Part shown: positions 40,138-49,689 of the stretch, piece by piece
How the letters are laid out: the number at the start of each line of letters is the position of its first letter
Numbering within the stretch: position 1 is the first letter of the stretch
Assembly (NCBI GenBank): GCA_044224605.1
Contig: JBGAKC010000028.1
Coordinates: 1 to 64,000, forward strand
DNA from: UBA7672 sp044224605
Lineage (GTDB): Bacteria; Pseudomonadota; Alphaproteobacteria; Caulobacterales; Hyphomonadaceae
Reading direction: 5' to 3'
Length of the DNA stretch: 64,000 bases
Position numbers and translations under genes: made by a program
Notes under the pieces: model-generated
Seen by the model: only the letters and a program-made list of their open reading frames with translations
Told to the model about the DNA's origin: nothing
Database searches by the model: none

Positions 40138-41370
40138 TCAGAGATCGAGCAGCAGGCGCTCGGGATCCTCCAGAGCCTCCTTCACGCGCACCAGGAACGT
40201 CACCGCTTCCTTGCCGTCGACGATGCGGTGGTCGTAGCTGAGAGCCAGATACATCATCGGACGCGCGATGATCTTGCCATCAACAACAACCGGCCGCTCC
40301 TCGATCCGGTGCATGCCAAGCACGCCGGACTGCGGTGGATTAAGGATCGGCGTCGACATCAGCGAGCCATAGACGCCGCCGTTCGAGATCGTGAACGTGC
40401 CGCCCTGCAGGTCTTCCATCGACAGCTTGCCGTCGCGCGCGAGCGCGCCGAGGCGGCCGATTTCGGCTTCGATCTCGGCCAGCGTCATCGTGTCGGCGTC
40501 ACGCACCACCGGAACCACGAGGCCCTTGTCGGTGCCGACGGCGACCGAGACGTTGTAGAAGTTCTTGTAGATGATGTCCGTGCCGTCGATCTCGGCGTTG
40601 ACGGACGGGATCTCCTTGAGAGCCGCCACAACCGCACGCACGAAGAAGCCCATGAAGCCCAGCTTCACGCCGTGCTTCTTCTCGAAGGCGTCCTTGTGGC
40701 GCTTGCGCAGCTCCATCACTTCCGACATGTCGACGTCGTTGAACGTCGTCAGCATGGCGGCGGTGTTCTGGGCTTCCTTGAGGCGGCGCGCGATCGTCTG
40801 GCGCAGGCGCGTCATCTTCACGCGTTCTTCGCGCGGACCGAGTTCGCGCGGCTTGTGCGGGACTTCAGCGGCAGGCGCCCTCGTTGAAACAGAACCGGCG
40901 GCGGCCGGCGCCGGGGTATTGGCGACATAGGCAAGCGCATCGCCCTTGGTGGCGCGGCCGCCCTTTCCCGAGCCCGGGATGTCGGCGGGGTTCACATTGG
41001 CTTCGGCAGCAATGCGGCCAACCGAGGGAGCAACTTTCTCGGTCGCGCGCGCGCTCGTGGCGATCGGCGCGGCGGAAGCGGCAGGCTTGGCCGAGGCGGC
41101 AGGCTTTGCGGCCACCACCGCAGCAGCCGGTGCGGTTGCACCTTCCGAGAGGCGGGCGATGATCTTGCCGATCTGGACCGTCTCGCCTTCCTTGACGAGC
41201 TGTTCGGTGATGACGCCGGCGGCGGGCGCGGGGACTTCAACGGCGACCTTGTCGGTCTCGATCTCGGCGATCGGGTCGTCCTGCTTCACGGCCTGGCCGG
41301 GTTTCACGAGCCAGTTGGCGAGCGTGCCTTCAGTGACGCTCTCGCCCATCGCGGGCACCTTGATATCCAT
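40138..41370 (-). CDS. odhB: dihydrolipoyllysine succinyltransferase (E2 of 2-oxoglutarate dehydrogenase)
   Basis: A 410-residue protein. It has one lipoyl domain (1-76) with the lipoylated Lys41 in IETDKVAVEVPAP, an Ala/Pro-rich linker, a peripheral subunit-binding domain (about 110-145, APSVGRIAAEANVNPADIPGSGKGGRATKGD), another linker, and the catalytic core (about 175-410) with SYDHRIVDGKEA (catalytic His381, Asp385). One lipoyl domain is usual for the succinyl-transferring E2. It lies 104 bp after sucA. Confidence 0.96.
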   Translation of the reverse strand: MDIKVPAMGESVTEGTLANWLVKPGQAVKQDDPIAEIETDKVAVEVPAPAAGVITEQLVKEGETVQIGKIIARLSEGATAPAAAVVAAKPAASAKPAASAAPIATSARATEKVAPSVGRIAAEANVNPADIPGSGKGGRATKGDALAYVANTPAPAAAGSVSTRAPAAEVPHKPRELGPREERVKMTRLRQTIARRLKEAQNTAAMLTTFNDVDMSEVMELRKRHKDAFEKKHGVKLGFMGFFVRAVVAALKEIPSVNAEIDGTDIIYKNFYNVSVAVGTDKGLVVPVVRDADTMTLAEIEAEIGRLGALARDGKLSMEDLQGGTFTISNGGVYGSLMSTPILNPPQSGVLGMHRIEERPVVVDGKIIARPMMYLALSYDHRIVDGKEAVTFLVRVKEALEDPERLLLDL

Positions 41371-41474
41371 GACGTCTCCAGGCGGGCAGTTGCGGCGGGA
41401 AGCCCCGACGCGGTGGGGTTTAGCCCCAGTTGGGGCGAATGTGGAGGGGCCGCAAGCCCCGTTGAAAAACTACG

Positions 41475-44474
41475 CTATTTCTCGAACGCCGCGTCGAGGA
41501 AGGCGGCGAGTTCCTTGTTGTGGAGCGCCATCGTGCCGGCGGCGGTCGAGGCCGAAGCCGGGCGGCCAACATAGCGCGGACGCTTGTGCTTCACGTCGAG
41601 CTTCTCAAGCGTCTTCTCGATGTTCCAGTCGACGAAGCTCCACGCGCCCATGTTGCGGGGCTCTTCCTGGCACCAGACCATGTCGGCCTGCGGGAAGCGC
41701 GCGAGCTCCTTCATGAGCGAGGCGACGGGGAAGGGATAGAGCTGCTCGATGCGGAGCAGGTAGACATCATCGATCTTGCGCTTCTCGCGCTCCTCGAACA
41801 GGTCGAAATAGACCTTGCCCGTGCACATCACGACGCGGCGGATGTCCTTGTCGGCCTTGAGCGTGACATCGGCCCTGCACTCAGGCACCTCAGCGCCGTC
41901 GTGCAGGATGCGGTGGAAGCTCGTGCCCGGGGCCATGTCCTTGAAGAACGACACGGCGCGCTTGTGGCGCAGCAGGGATTTCGGCGTCATCACGATCAGA
42001 GGCTTGCGGAAGTCACGGTGAATCTGGCGACGCAGGGCGTGGAAATAGTTCGCTGGCGTCGTGCAGTTGACGACCTGCATGTTGTCCTGCGCGCACATCT
42101 GAAGGAAGCGCTCGAGACGGGCGGAGGAGTGTTCCGGTCCCTGCCCCTCATAGCCGTGCGGCAGGAGGCAGACGAGGCCGGACATGCGGAGCCACTTCCT
42201 TTCGCCGGAAGAAATGAACTGGTCGAACAGCACCTGCGCGCCGTTGGCGAAGTCGCCGAACTGCGCTTCCCAGAGCACCAGCGTGTTCGGCGCCGTCAGC
42301 GAGTAGCCGTACTCATAGCCGAGCACGGCTTCTTCTGAGAGCAGCGAGTCGATGACTTCGTAATTGGCCTGGGTGTCGGAGACGTGGTTGAGCGGCGTGT
42401 AACGCTCTTCGCTCACCTGATCGACTAAATGCGAGTGGCGCTGGGTGAACGTCCCGCGGCACGAGTCCTGGCCCGAGAGGCGAACCGGGAATCCCTCTTC
42501 CAGCAGCGTGGCGAACGCCATGTGTTCGGCCATGCCCCAGTCGATGTTTTCGCCTGATGTCGCCATCTTGCGGCGCGCCTCGACCGTGCGAGCGACCGTC
42601 TTGTGGATGTTGAAGCCGTCCGGAACCGTGGTGATCTTCTTGCCCAGGTCCTTGAGCTTGGCGACCGGAACGCCGGTCTTGCCGCGCCCTTCATCGTCTT
42701 TCGGCAAGCCGAGCCCGGCCCATTTGCCGTCAAGCCAGTCGGCGGCGCCGGGCTTGAAGGCCTTGGCCTTCTCGAACTCGGAATCGAGATGCGCGTCCAT
42801 CTCGCCGATCATGTTCGCGAGCGACTGCTCGGTCATGATGCCTTCTTCGATCAGGCGGCGGGAGTAGAGCTCGCGGGTGGATTGCTGGTCGCGGATCTTC
42901 GCGTACATCAGCGGCTGCGTCATCGTCGGATCGTCGCCCTCGTTGTGGCCGAACCGGCGATAGCAGAACATGTCGATGACGACGTCCTTGCCGAATTGCT
43001 GGCGGTATTCCGTCGCCACCTTGGCGGCGTGGACGACCGCCTCCGGGTCATCGCCATTCACATGGAAGATCGGCGCATCGACCATCTTCGCGACATCCGA
43101 GGGATAGGGCGAGGAGCGCGAGAAGGACGGCGCGGTCGTGAAGCCGATCTGGTTGTTGACGATGAAGTGGATCGCCCCGCCCGTGCGATAGCCGGCAAGG
43201 CCCGAGAGCGCGAAGCATTCGGCGACAACGCCCTGCCCCGCAAACGCCGCGTCGCCGTGCAGCAGCAGCGGCATGACCTTGGTGCGGCGCATGTTGCGCT
43301 CTTTCGGATCGGTCGCGCGCGTGGCGCCGGCCTCGACCTCGTCGAAGAACTGCTTGGCGCGCGCCTTGCCCAGCACGACCGGGTTGACGATCTCGAGGTG
43401 AGACGGGTTCGCCGTGAGGGACAGGTGGACGCTGTGGCCATCGAACTCGCGGTCCGACGAGGCGCCGAGGTGGTATTTCACATCGCCCGAGCCGTAATCG
43501 TCGCCGCCCTGCGTGTTGCCGCCCTGAAATTCGAAGAAGATCTTGTGATAGGGCTTGCCCATCACGGCAGCGAGCACGTTGAGACGGCCACGGTGCGGCA
43601 TGCCGATGATGATCTCGTCGACGCCGAGCGCGCCGCCACGCTTGATGATCTGTTCGAGCGCCGGGACAGCGGCTTCACCGCCATCCAGACCGAAACGCTT
43701 CGTCCCCGGATAGCGCTTGTGCAGGAAGCGTTCGAAGGCTTCCGCCTCGACCAGCTTCCTGAGGATGGCGCGCTTGCCCTGGGGCGTGAACGAGATTTCC
43801 TTGTCCTTGCCCTCGATGCGCTGCTGCAGCCAGGACTTCTCGACCGGATCCGAGATGTGCATGAATTCGACGGCGAAGGTCGAGCAATAGGTGCGCTTCA
43901 GGATGTCGAGCATCTGGCGCGGGGTCGCATAGTCGAGACCCATCACATTGTCGATGTAGATGCGGCGGTCCATGTCCTTGGCGGTGAAGCCATAGGTTTT
44001 CGGATCGAGTTCGGGCTGGTCTTCGACCTTCACCAGGTTCAGCGGATCAAGGTGAGCCGCAAGGTGGCCGCGGATGCGATAGGCGCGGATCATCATCAGC
44101 GCGCGGATCGAGTCCTGGACCTGCTGGTGGAGGTCCTGCGGGGCAAGCGTCGGCCCGACCTGCGGAGCTTTCTTCGGCTCCTTGGCGGTCTGGGCGCCCC
44201 AGTTGCCGTCGAGCGCGGAGACGAGTTCGCCATTCTGGTATTTCAGGGGCTCCTTCCACTCAGGGCCCTTGGCGGCTTTGGTGGCGTCCGAAGCAGTGTC
44301 GGCGACGCCGCGGAAGAAGCGCTGCCAGCTCTCGGGGACGGAGGACGGGTCCTCGGCATACTGGGCGTAGAGCTGTTCGATGTAGGCGGCGTTGGCCCCA
44401 TAGAGGAAGGCCGTGTCCAGCATGGCTTCATTGTCCATGCCGCGGGCCTCGCCCGTCTTCGCCTCGATCGTCAT
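41475..44474 (-). CDS. sucA: 2-oxoglutarate dehydrogenase E1 component
   Basis: A 999-residue thiamine-diphosphate enzyme decarboxylating 2-oxoglutarate. ATG 44474 starts MTIEAKTGEARGMDNEAML. The N-terminal extension (FLYGANAAYIEQLYAQYAEDPSSVPESWQRFF) is typical. The ThDP core shows PHRGRLNVLAAVMGKP, GDAAFAGQGVVAECFALSGL and NNQIGFTT, and the C-terminal transketolase-like half has VRLSGQDSCRGTFTQRHS and LPHGYEGQGPEHSSARLERFLQ. Full length for the family. Confidence 0.97.
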   Translation of the reverse strand: MTIEAKTGEARGMDNEAMLDTAFLYGANAAYIEQLYAQYAEDPSSVPESWQRFFRGVADTASDATKAAKGPEWKEPLKYQNGELVSALDGNWGAQTAKEPKKAPQVGPTLAPQDLHQQVQDSIRALMMIRAYRIRGHLAAHLDPLNLVKVEDQPELDPKTYGFTAKDMDRRIYIDNVMGLDYATPRQMLDILKRTYCSTFAVEFMHISDPVEKSWLQQRIEGKDKEISFTPQGKRAILRKLVEAEAFERFLHKRYPGTKRFGLDGGEAAVPALEQIIKRGGALGVDEIIIGMPHRGRLNVLAAVMGKPYHKIFFEFQGGNTQGGDDYGSGDVKYHLGASSDREFDGHSVHLSLTANPSHLEIVNPVVLGKARAKQFFDEVEAGATRATDPKERNMRRTKVMPLLLHGDAAFAGQGVVAECFALSGLAGYRTGGAIHFIVNNQIGFTTAPSFSRSSPYPSDVAKMVDAPIFHVNGDDPEAVVHAAKVATEYRQQFGKDVVIDMFCYRRFGHNEGDDPTMTQPLMYAKIRDQQSTRELYSRRLIEEGIMTEQSLANMIGEMDAHLDSEFEKAKAFKPGAADWLDGKWAGLGLPKDDEGRGKTGVPVAKLKDLGKKITTVPDGFNIHKTVARTVEARRKMATSGENIDWGMAEHMAFATLLEEGFPVRLSGQDSCRGTFTQRHSHLVDQVSEERYTPLNHVSDTQANYEVIDSLLSEEAVLGYEYGYSLTAPNTLVLWEAQFGDFANGAQVLFDQFISSGERKWLRMSGLVCLLPHGYEGQGPEHSSARLERFLQMCAQDNMQVVNCTTPANYFHALRRQIHRDFRKPLIVMTPKSLLRHKRAVSFFKDMAPGTSFHRILHDGAEVPECRADVTLKADKDIRRVVMCTGKVYFDLFEEREKRKIDDVYLLRIEQLYPFPVASLMKELARFPQADMVWCQEEPRNMGAWSFVDWNIEKTLEKLDVKHKRPRYVGRPASASTAAGTMALHNKELAAFLDAAFEK

Positions 44475-44602
44475 TTTTCGCGTCCTGTTGCGCCGGTAAC
44501 GGGACCCCTGCCCCGGGGCGCTTTTGGTGGCACTCAGATGCTGCTTTTTGCGGCCAGACTCAACCCGTTGGGGTGAGACAAACTGCACATAAGAGTGTGA
44601 CC

Positions 44603-44648
44603 GTTAGCGTTTCGTTGCACCGGGCGGACGAGGCCCGGAAACGCTAGC
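44603..44648 (-). promoter_or_regulatory. long stem-loop at the sucD stop, between sucD and sucA
   Basis: Outer arms 44603-44612 and 44639-44648 pair over 10 positions (one G-U), and an inner perfect 6-bp arm CCGGGC / GCCCGG (44620-44625 and 44633-44638) encloses a 7-base loop. The hairpin overlaps the sucD stop codon (44644-44646). It has no T-run, so mRNA stabilisation or processing is more likely than termination. Confidence 0.5.
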
Positions 44649-45555
44649 GTTTCAGGACTTCCCTCATCGTCGCGCCGAGGCGCGCCGGGCTCGGCGAAAC
44701 GACGATTCCGGCCGATTCCATCGCCGCGATCTTCGATTCCGCATCGCCCTTGCCGCCTGAAACGATGGCGCCTGCGTGGCCCATCGTGCGTCCCTTGGGC
44801 GCCGTGCGGCCGGCGATAAAGCCGACCATCGGCTTCTTGCGGCCGCGCTTGGCCTCGTCCTTGAGGAATTGGGCCGCGTCTTCCTCGCCCGAACCGCCGA
44901 TCTCGCCGATCATGATGATCGCCTTGGTGGCCTCGTCAGCCAGGAACATTTCGAGGACGTCGATGAAGTCCGTGCCCTTGACGGGGTCACCGCCGATGCC
45001 AACCGCAGTCGTCTGCCCGAGGCCCTCATTTGTGGTCTGGAACACCGCCTCATAGGTCAGCGTGCCCGAGCGCGAGAGCACGCCGATCGAACCCTTGGAG
45101 AAGATGTTTCCCGGCATAATGCCGATCTTGCACTCGCCCGGCGTCAGCACGCCCGGGCAGTTCGGCCCGATCAGGCGCGACTTGGATCTCGCCAGGCGGT
45201 CTTTCACTTTCACCATGTCGAGCACCGGCACGCCTTCCGTGATCGTGACGATCAGTGGGATCTCGGCGTCGATGGCTTCGAGGATGGCGGCGGCGCAACC
45301 CGACGGCGGCACATAGATGACCGTGGCGTTGGCGCCGGTGGCCTCGCGCGCTTCGGCCACGGTGTTGAACAACGGACGCTCCACCTTCTCACCGCTTGGC
45401 AGCGTGCCCGTCCATTTCTGGCCGCCCTTGCCCGGCGTGACGCCGCCGACGAACTGCGTGCCGTAGGCGATGCCCTGCTCGGTGTGGAACGTGCCGGTCT
45501 TGCCGGTCATGCCCTGGGTGAGGACCTTGGTGTTCTTGTCGATCAGGATGGACAT
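44644..45555 (-). CDS. sucD: succinyl-CoA synthetase alpha subunit
   Basis: A 303-residue protein. The CoA-binding N-domain (KNTKVLTQGMTGKTGTFHTEQGIAYGTQFVGGVTPGKGG) and the ligase domain with the phosphorylated His in GRTMGHAGAIVSGGKG (about residue 257) are intact, as is IGPNCPGVLTPGECKIGIMPG. It works with SucC to make succinate and nucleoside triphosphate. It lies 48 bp after sucC. Confidence 0.97.
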   Translation of the reverse strand: MSILIDKNTKVLTQGMTGKTGTFHTEQGIAYGTQFVGGVTPGKGGQKWTGTLPSGEKVERPLFNTVAEAREATGANATVIYVPPSGCAAAILEAIDAEIPLIVTITEGVPVLDMVKVKDRLARSKSRLIGPNCPGVLTPGECKIGIMPGNIFSKGSIGVLSRSGTLTYEAVFQTTNEGLGQTTAVGIGGDPVKGTDFIDVLEMFLADEATKAIIMIGEIGGSGEEDAAQFLKDEAKRGRKKPMVGFIAGRTAPKGRTMGHAGAIVSGGKGDAESKIAAMESAGIVVSPSPARLGATMREVLKR

Positions 45556-45603
45556 CTTGTCTGCCTTGAAAGGTCGGAATTGGGGGTTCAGCGGGAGCTG
45601 GGC

Positions 45604-46809
45604 TTACTTGCCCTTGATGGCGGCGACGATCTTCTGGGCCGCATCGTCGAGATCGTTGGCCGGGATCACGTTGAGGCCGGACTCGCGGATGATCTTCTTG
45701 CCGAGTTCGGCGTTCGTGCCTTCGAGGCGAACCACCAGCGGAACCGACAGGTTGGTCTCTTTCACGGCGGCCAGCACGCCTTCCGCGATGACGTCGCAGC
45801 GCATGATGCCGCCGAAGATGTTCACGAGGATGCCCTTCACATTGGGGTCCTTCATGATGATCTTGAAGGCGGCCGCGACCTTCTCTTTCCCAGCGCCGCC
45901 GCCGACGTCACAGAAGTTCGCGGGCTCCTGGCCGTAGAGCTTGATGATGTCCATCGTCGCCATGGCGAGGCCGGCGCCGTTGACCATGCAGCCGATCGTG
46001 CCGTCGAGCGGGATATAGGCGAGATCCCATTCCTTCGCGGCAATCTCCTTCTCGTCTTCCTCGGTCGTGTCGCGCAGCTTGAGGATATCGTCGTGGCGAC
46101 CCTTGATGGCGAGCGCGTTGTCGTCGAACGACACCTTGGCGTCGAGCACGCGGACGTGGCCGTTCTTCATGACGATGAGCGGGTTGATCTCCAGCATCGA
46201 CATGTCCTTCTCGACGAAGGCCTTGTAGAGGATCTTGGCGAGGCCAAGCATGTCGGTGCGAGCCTGGCCGGAGAGCTTCAGCGCGTCGGCGATCCTGCCG
46301 GCGTCCGCATCCGTCACGCCGGTCGACGGTTCAATCGGCAGCGTCACGATGCGGTCGGGCGTGTCGTGGGCGACAGCTTCGATGTCCATGCCGCCTTCGG
46401 TCGAGACCACGAAGGCGACCTTGCCGGCGCCGCGGTCAACGAGGATCGAGAGATAGAGCTCCTTCTCGATGTCGGCGCCGTCCTCGATGTAGATGCGGTT
46501 GACCTGCTTGCCGCCCGCGCCGGTCTGCGCCGTGACGAGGTGATGGCCGAGCATCGCCTTCACGTGCTCGTAGGCCTGCTCCTTCGAGAAGCCGAGGCGG
46601 ACGCCGCCTTTCTCACCGGCTTCCTTTTCGATGAACTTGCCCTTGCCGCGGCCGCCGGCGTGGATCTGCGACTTCACCACCCAGAGCGGGCCCGGAAGCT
46701 GGTCGATCGCCGCCTTGGCCTGGTCCAGCGAGGTGATCGCCACACCCAGAGCGACCGGCGCCCCGAACGACTTCAGGACTTCCTTGGCCTGATGCTCATG
46801 GATGTTCAT
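45604..46809 (-). CDS. sucC: succinyl-CoA synthetase beta subunit
   Basis: A 401-residue protein. It opens MNIHEHQAKEVLKSFGAPVALG. The ATP-grasp part contains WVVKSQIHAGGRGKGKFI, and the C-terminal CoA-ligase part contains NGAGLAMATMDIIKLYGQEPANFCDVGGGAGKEKV and VNIFGGIMRCDVIAEGV. It is first of sucC-sucD-sucA-odhB-lpd, with its promoter probably in 46810-46927. Confidence 0.97.
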   Translation of the reverse strand: MNIHEHQAKEVLKSFGAPVALGVAITSLDQAKAAIDQLPGPLWVVKSQIHAGGRGKGKFIEKEAGEKGGVRLGFSKEQAYEHVKAMLGHHLVTAQTGAGGKQVNRIYIEDGADIEKELYLSILVDRGAGKVAFVVSTEGGMDIEAVAHDTPDRIVTLPIEPSTGVTDADAGRIADALKLSGQARTDMLGLAKILYKAFVEKDMSMLEINPLIVMKNGHVRVLDAKVSFDDNALAIKGRHDDILKLRDTTEEDEKEIAAKEWDLAYIPLDGTIGCMVNGAGLAMATMDIIKLYGQEPANFCDVGGGAGKEKVAAAFKIIMKDPNVKGILVNIFGGIMRCDVIAEGVLAAVKETNLSVPLVVRLEGTNAELGKKIIRESGLNVIPANDLDDAAQKIVAAIKGK

Positions 46810-46927
46810 TGATTTTCGCCCCTTGAGGGAGGGCCCCGCATGGCCCTGCGTGGGTGGCGATTACCGCATGGGGCGCCCTTAGGCAACTTTGCCCTCATGA
46901 CGCTTTTTGCGGCGGATTCCCGCAGCT

Positions 46928-48214
46928 TCAGACCGGTTGGCCAGACCCGGCGGGCGCTGGCGGCGCATCGGCCGCCGCAGGACGTTCGGCCTCGTCTGCG
47001 ACCCTGCCCTGCACGACGCTTGTCGAGCTGACCGCATGGAAGGGCGAACGTTGCGAGGCATCGGGCCGTTGACGCACGGATACGCGCCAGAGATTGGCGG
47101 CCATCAGAACAAAATAGCCGACTGACACGAAAGCGAAGACGCCGGGCTGGCCGAGCTTCGTGTCAGCGACGATGCCGGTGAGAATCGGGCCGATCACCGA
47201 TCCGCCCGCCCAGATGAAGAGCATGCCGGACATGACCTGGGTCAGTTGCCCGGCATCGGTGCGGTCCGTCGCGTGCGAGGCGGAGACAGAATAGAAGGAC
47301 AGCGCGCCTGCTCCCCACAGGGCGCACAAAAGGACGGTGATCGAGAACGACACCCGGCCCGCTGTAAGATAGAGCGCAATGCAGGCGCCGAGCGCGATCG
47401 CGCCGAGGGCAGCCACGATGAGACGGCGATCGACCTTGTCGGAAATGATGCCTGCCGGCCATTGCGTGATCGTGCCGCCGACCATCGCAGCGATGTAGAG
47501 CGTCGCGGCGGATGCGCCAGCGGCGCCGGGCTGCAGCCCCTTGGCATAGAGCGGCAGCTGGCTGGTGACGCCCGTGTTGCAGACCCCGGCGACGATCGAG
47601 CCGGCAAGCGCGGCGGGAGGAATCTTGAATATCCCGGCCAGCGTCAGGGCTTCACGATCCGGGAGGACGGGTTGCGCACGGCGCGTGGCGCAGAGCGGAA
47701 TGACGGCGAGCACCATCATGAGCCCCGCCCAGATGAAGGGCCGGATGTCGTCGGCTGCGTGCTCCACGATCAGCAGCGGACCGCACGACAGCGCAACCTT
47801 CAGCATGAGCTGGTAGAGACCCATCACGCCGCCGCGTTTCGATCGCGGCGTCGAATCCGCGATCCAGCTTTCGGCCGACGTGAACATCACCGCGGACGCC
47901 GCGCCCTGGAACAGGCGGAAGACGCCCCAGGCGACTGGATCGAAAGCAAGGCTCATCGACAGGATGCCGGCCGCATAGATCGCGGCGGCGGCTGAATAGG
48001 CCCGGATGTGACCGATCTGGCGGACAATGTCGGGTGCGAACCAGGCGCCCAGCATGAAACCAGCCGAGAACACCGCTGCGACCATGCCAACACCGAGCGC
48101 CGTTGCGCCCATGTAGCTGAGCGCCAGCGGCGTCGAAACGCTGAGGATGCCAGAGGCAGCCTGCAGCAGCATGACCGCAAGGATCAGGGACGCAACGTTA
48201 CGATAGACGGTCAT
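46928..48214 (-). CDS. MFS transporter
   Basis: A 428-residue protein with 12 predicted spans. The first half has the loop 2-3 motif region (GAWFAPDIVRQIGHIRAYSAAAAIYA) and GVFRLFQGAASAVMFTSAESWIADSTPRSKRGGVMGLYQ. This is the pattern of the YcaD / 'UhpC-like' group of small-molecule exporters, which also carry 'ESWI'. The C-terminal tail (about 395-428) is Ala/Pro-rich. Substrate unknown. Confidence 0.88.
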   Translation of the reverse strand: MTVYRNVASLILAVMLLQAASGILSVSTPLALSYMGATALGVGMVAAVFSAGFMLGAWFAPDIVRQIGHIRAYSAAAAIYAAGILSMSLAFDPVAWGVFRLFQGAASAVMFTSAESWIADSTPRSKRGGVMGLYQLMLKVALSCGPLLIVEHAADDIRPFIWAGLMMVLAVIPLCATRRAQPVLPDREALTLAGIFKIPPAALAGSIVAGVCNTGVTSQLPLYAKGLQPGAAGASAATLYIAAMVGGTITQWPAGIISDKVDRRLIVAALGAIALGACIALYLTAGRVSFSITVLLCALWGAGALSFYSVSASHATDRTDAGQLTQVMSGMLFIWAGGSVIGPILTGIVADTKLGQPGVFAFVSVGYFVLMAANLWRVSVRQRPDASQRSPFHAVSSTSVVQGRVADEAERPAAADAPPAPAGSGQPV

Positions 48215-48304
48215 CGAGAGCGGCGGGGCAGTCTGGCGTTGTTGTTTTGACCAGTCCTACGCCGCTTCGCCGCGGAGCGCGTCTAAATTCTTGTTACGGC
48301 GCAA

Positions 48305-49537
48305 TCATGCCGCACGGCGGTGCGCGTCTTTCCGCCCAACCGCCAGCGGCAGGGAAACCGGCCCCCGCATGCCGGGGCGCGATAGCCACCGGATATCTGC
48401 GGCGGGCGAAGCCAGCGATATCTCGGGCCAGCGCGCCAGCATGCGTTCGAACGCAACCTCGGCTTCAACCCGCGCGAGATGCATGCCAAGACACAGATGC
48501 ATTCCGCCGCCATAACCAGCGTGGCGCACGCCCGGGCGATGGAGGTCCAGCACTTCCGGATTATCGAAATGCGCCGGATCACAGTTCGCAGACCCGAGCA
48601 GCGCCATGACACGGTCCCCGCGCTTAAGCCGGACGCCGTGGAATGTCATGTCTTGGCGAGCCATGCGAGGCTTGCTCGCCTGCACCGGTGAATTGTAGCG
48701 ATGCAGTTCCTCGACCGCATTCGCCATCAGCGCCGGTTCCGCGCGCAACGCGGCAAACTGGTCCGGGTGCTCGATCAGGCTCAGCATCGATGTCGAGATC
48801 AGATGCGTTGTCGTCTCATGACCCGCAACAAACAGAACGATGACCATTGCGAGCAGTTCGTCCTCAGTCAGACGCTCGCCATCAGCCTCCGCCTGGACGA
48901 GCTCGGTCACCAGGCCATCGCGCGGATCATGGCGGCGCCGTTCAAACTCCTCACGCAGCAGCTTCGAGACCTTTCCGATGACACTGAAGGCTCGAGCGAT
49001 TGAAACAACGCTCTTGATATCCGCAAATTCGCCCATCCAGACGGTCACCTTCTCACGCAGCTCGGGCGGGAGGCCGAGCATCTCGGAGATGACACGCAGC
49101 GGAAGTTCGCGTGAAAACCCGCGGACAAGGTCGAGATTGCCTGAAGCTTCCATGCGATCCAGCAGTTCGTCGGCGATCCGCGCGATCGTCGGACGCATGG
49201 CTTCGATGCGGTCACGCCGAAAAGGGGCATCGACCAGCTTGCGAAGCCTGCGATGATCGGGATCATCAAGCGTCAGCATGTTCTGGCCGAGCACACGCAA
49301 CATCCGCGGCGCCCACCAATAGCCAAGGGCGGACGATTTGCCGGCATTGCGTCCGTCGGCGGCGAACAGATCGCCACCCTTCAGGAAGTCCGATGTCGAC
49401 TGCCATGTGGTTGCAAGATGCAGCCGCCCGAGGATCGGGAAGTTGATCGGGACAAGCGGCCCCTCCTTCCGGATCGCGGCGAAGGCCGGAAAGGGATTTC
49501 GTTTGGCGTCCTGGCTGAAGAAATCGAAACGGGCCAT
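48305..49537 (-). CDS. cytochrome P450
   Basis: A 410-residue soluble bacterial P450. The start at ATG 49537 has GGAGGGTCGGTG upstream. The I-helix is AGHETTTH (oxygen-activating Glu-Thr), the K-helix is EELHRYNSPVQ (ExxR), and the heme-binding loop is GYGGGMHLCLGMHLARVE with the axial Cys near residue 355. The first Phe of the usual FGxGxHxC is replaced by Tyr. No ferredoxin or reductase gene is adjacent, so electron partners lie elsewhere. Confidence 0.94.
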   Translation of the reverse strand: MARFDFFSQDAKRNPFPAFAAIRKEGPLVPINFPILGRLHLATTWQSTSDFLKGGDLFAADGRNAGKSSALGYWWAPRMLRVLGQNMLTLDDPDHRRLRKLVDAPFRRDRIEAMRPTIARIADELLDRMEASGNLDLVRGFSRELPLRVISEMLGLPPELREKVTVWMGEFADIKSVVSIARAFSVIGKVSKLLREEFERRRHDPRDGLVTELVQAEADGERLTEDELLAMVIVLFVAGHETTTHLISTSMLSLIEHPDQFAALRAEPALMANAVEELHRYNSPVQASKPRMARQDMTFHGVRLKRGDRVMALLGSANCDPAHFDNPEVLDLHRPGVRHAGYGGGMHLCLGMHLARVEAEVAFERMLARWPEISLASPAADIRWLSRPGMRGPVSLPLAVGRKDAHRRAA

Positions 49538-49689
49538 CACCGACCCTCCTTTTCCATGCGACCTGACGGCCGGGAAACGGCGCGGAACCTATACCCGCCG
49601 CCGCCTCAGAAAAGTGAAATCGGTTTCCCTTGGGATAGTCCTGCCCATCCAGCGATCAAGGGGATGGGTAGGTTGAACTCAGCCGCCGA

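Noticed and set aside
42603..44576. 657-codon plus-strand frame
   Set aside because: Antisense to sucA, whose domains are unmistakable. The composition mirrors reversed codons.
44776..46812. 678-codon plus-strand frame
   Set aside because: Antisense shadow across sucD and sucC.
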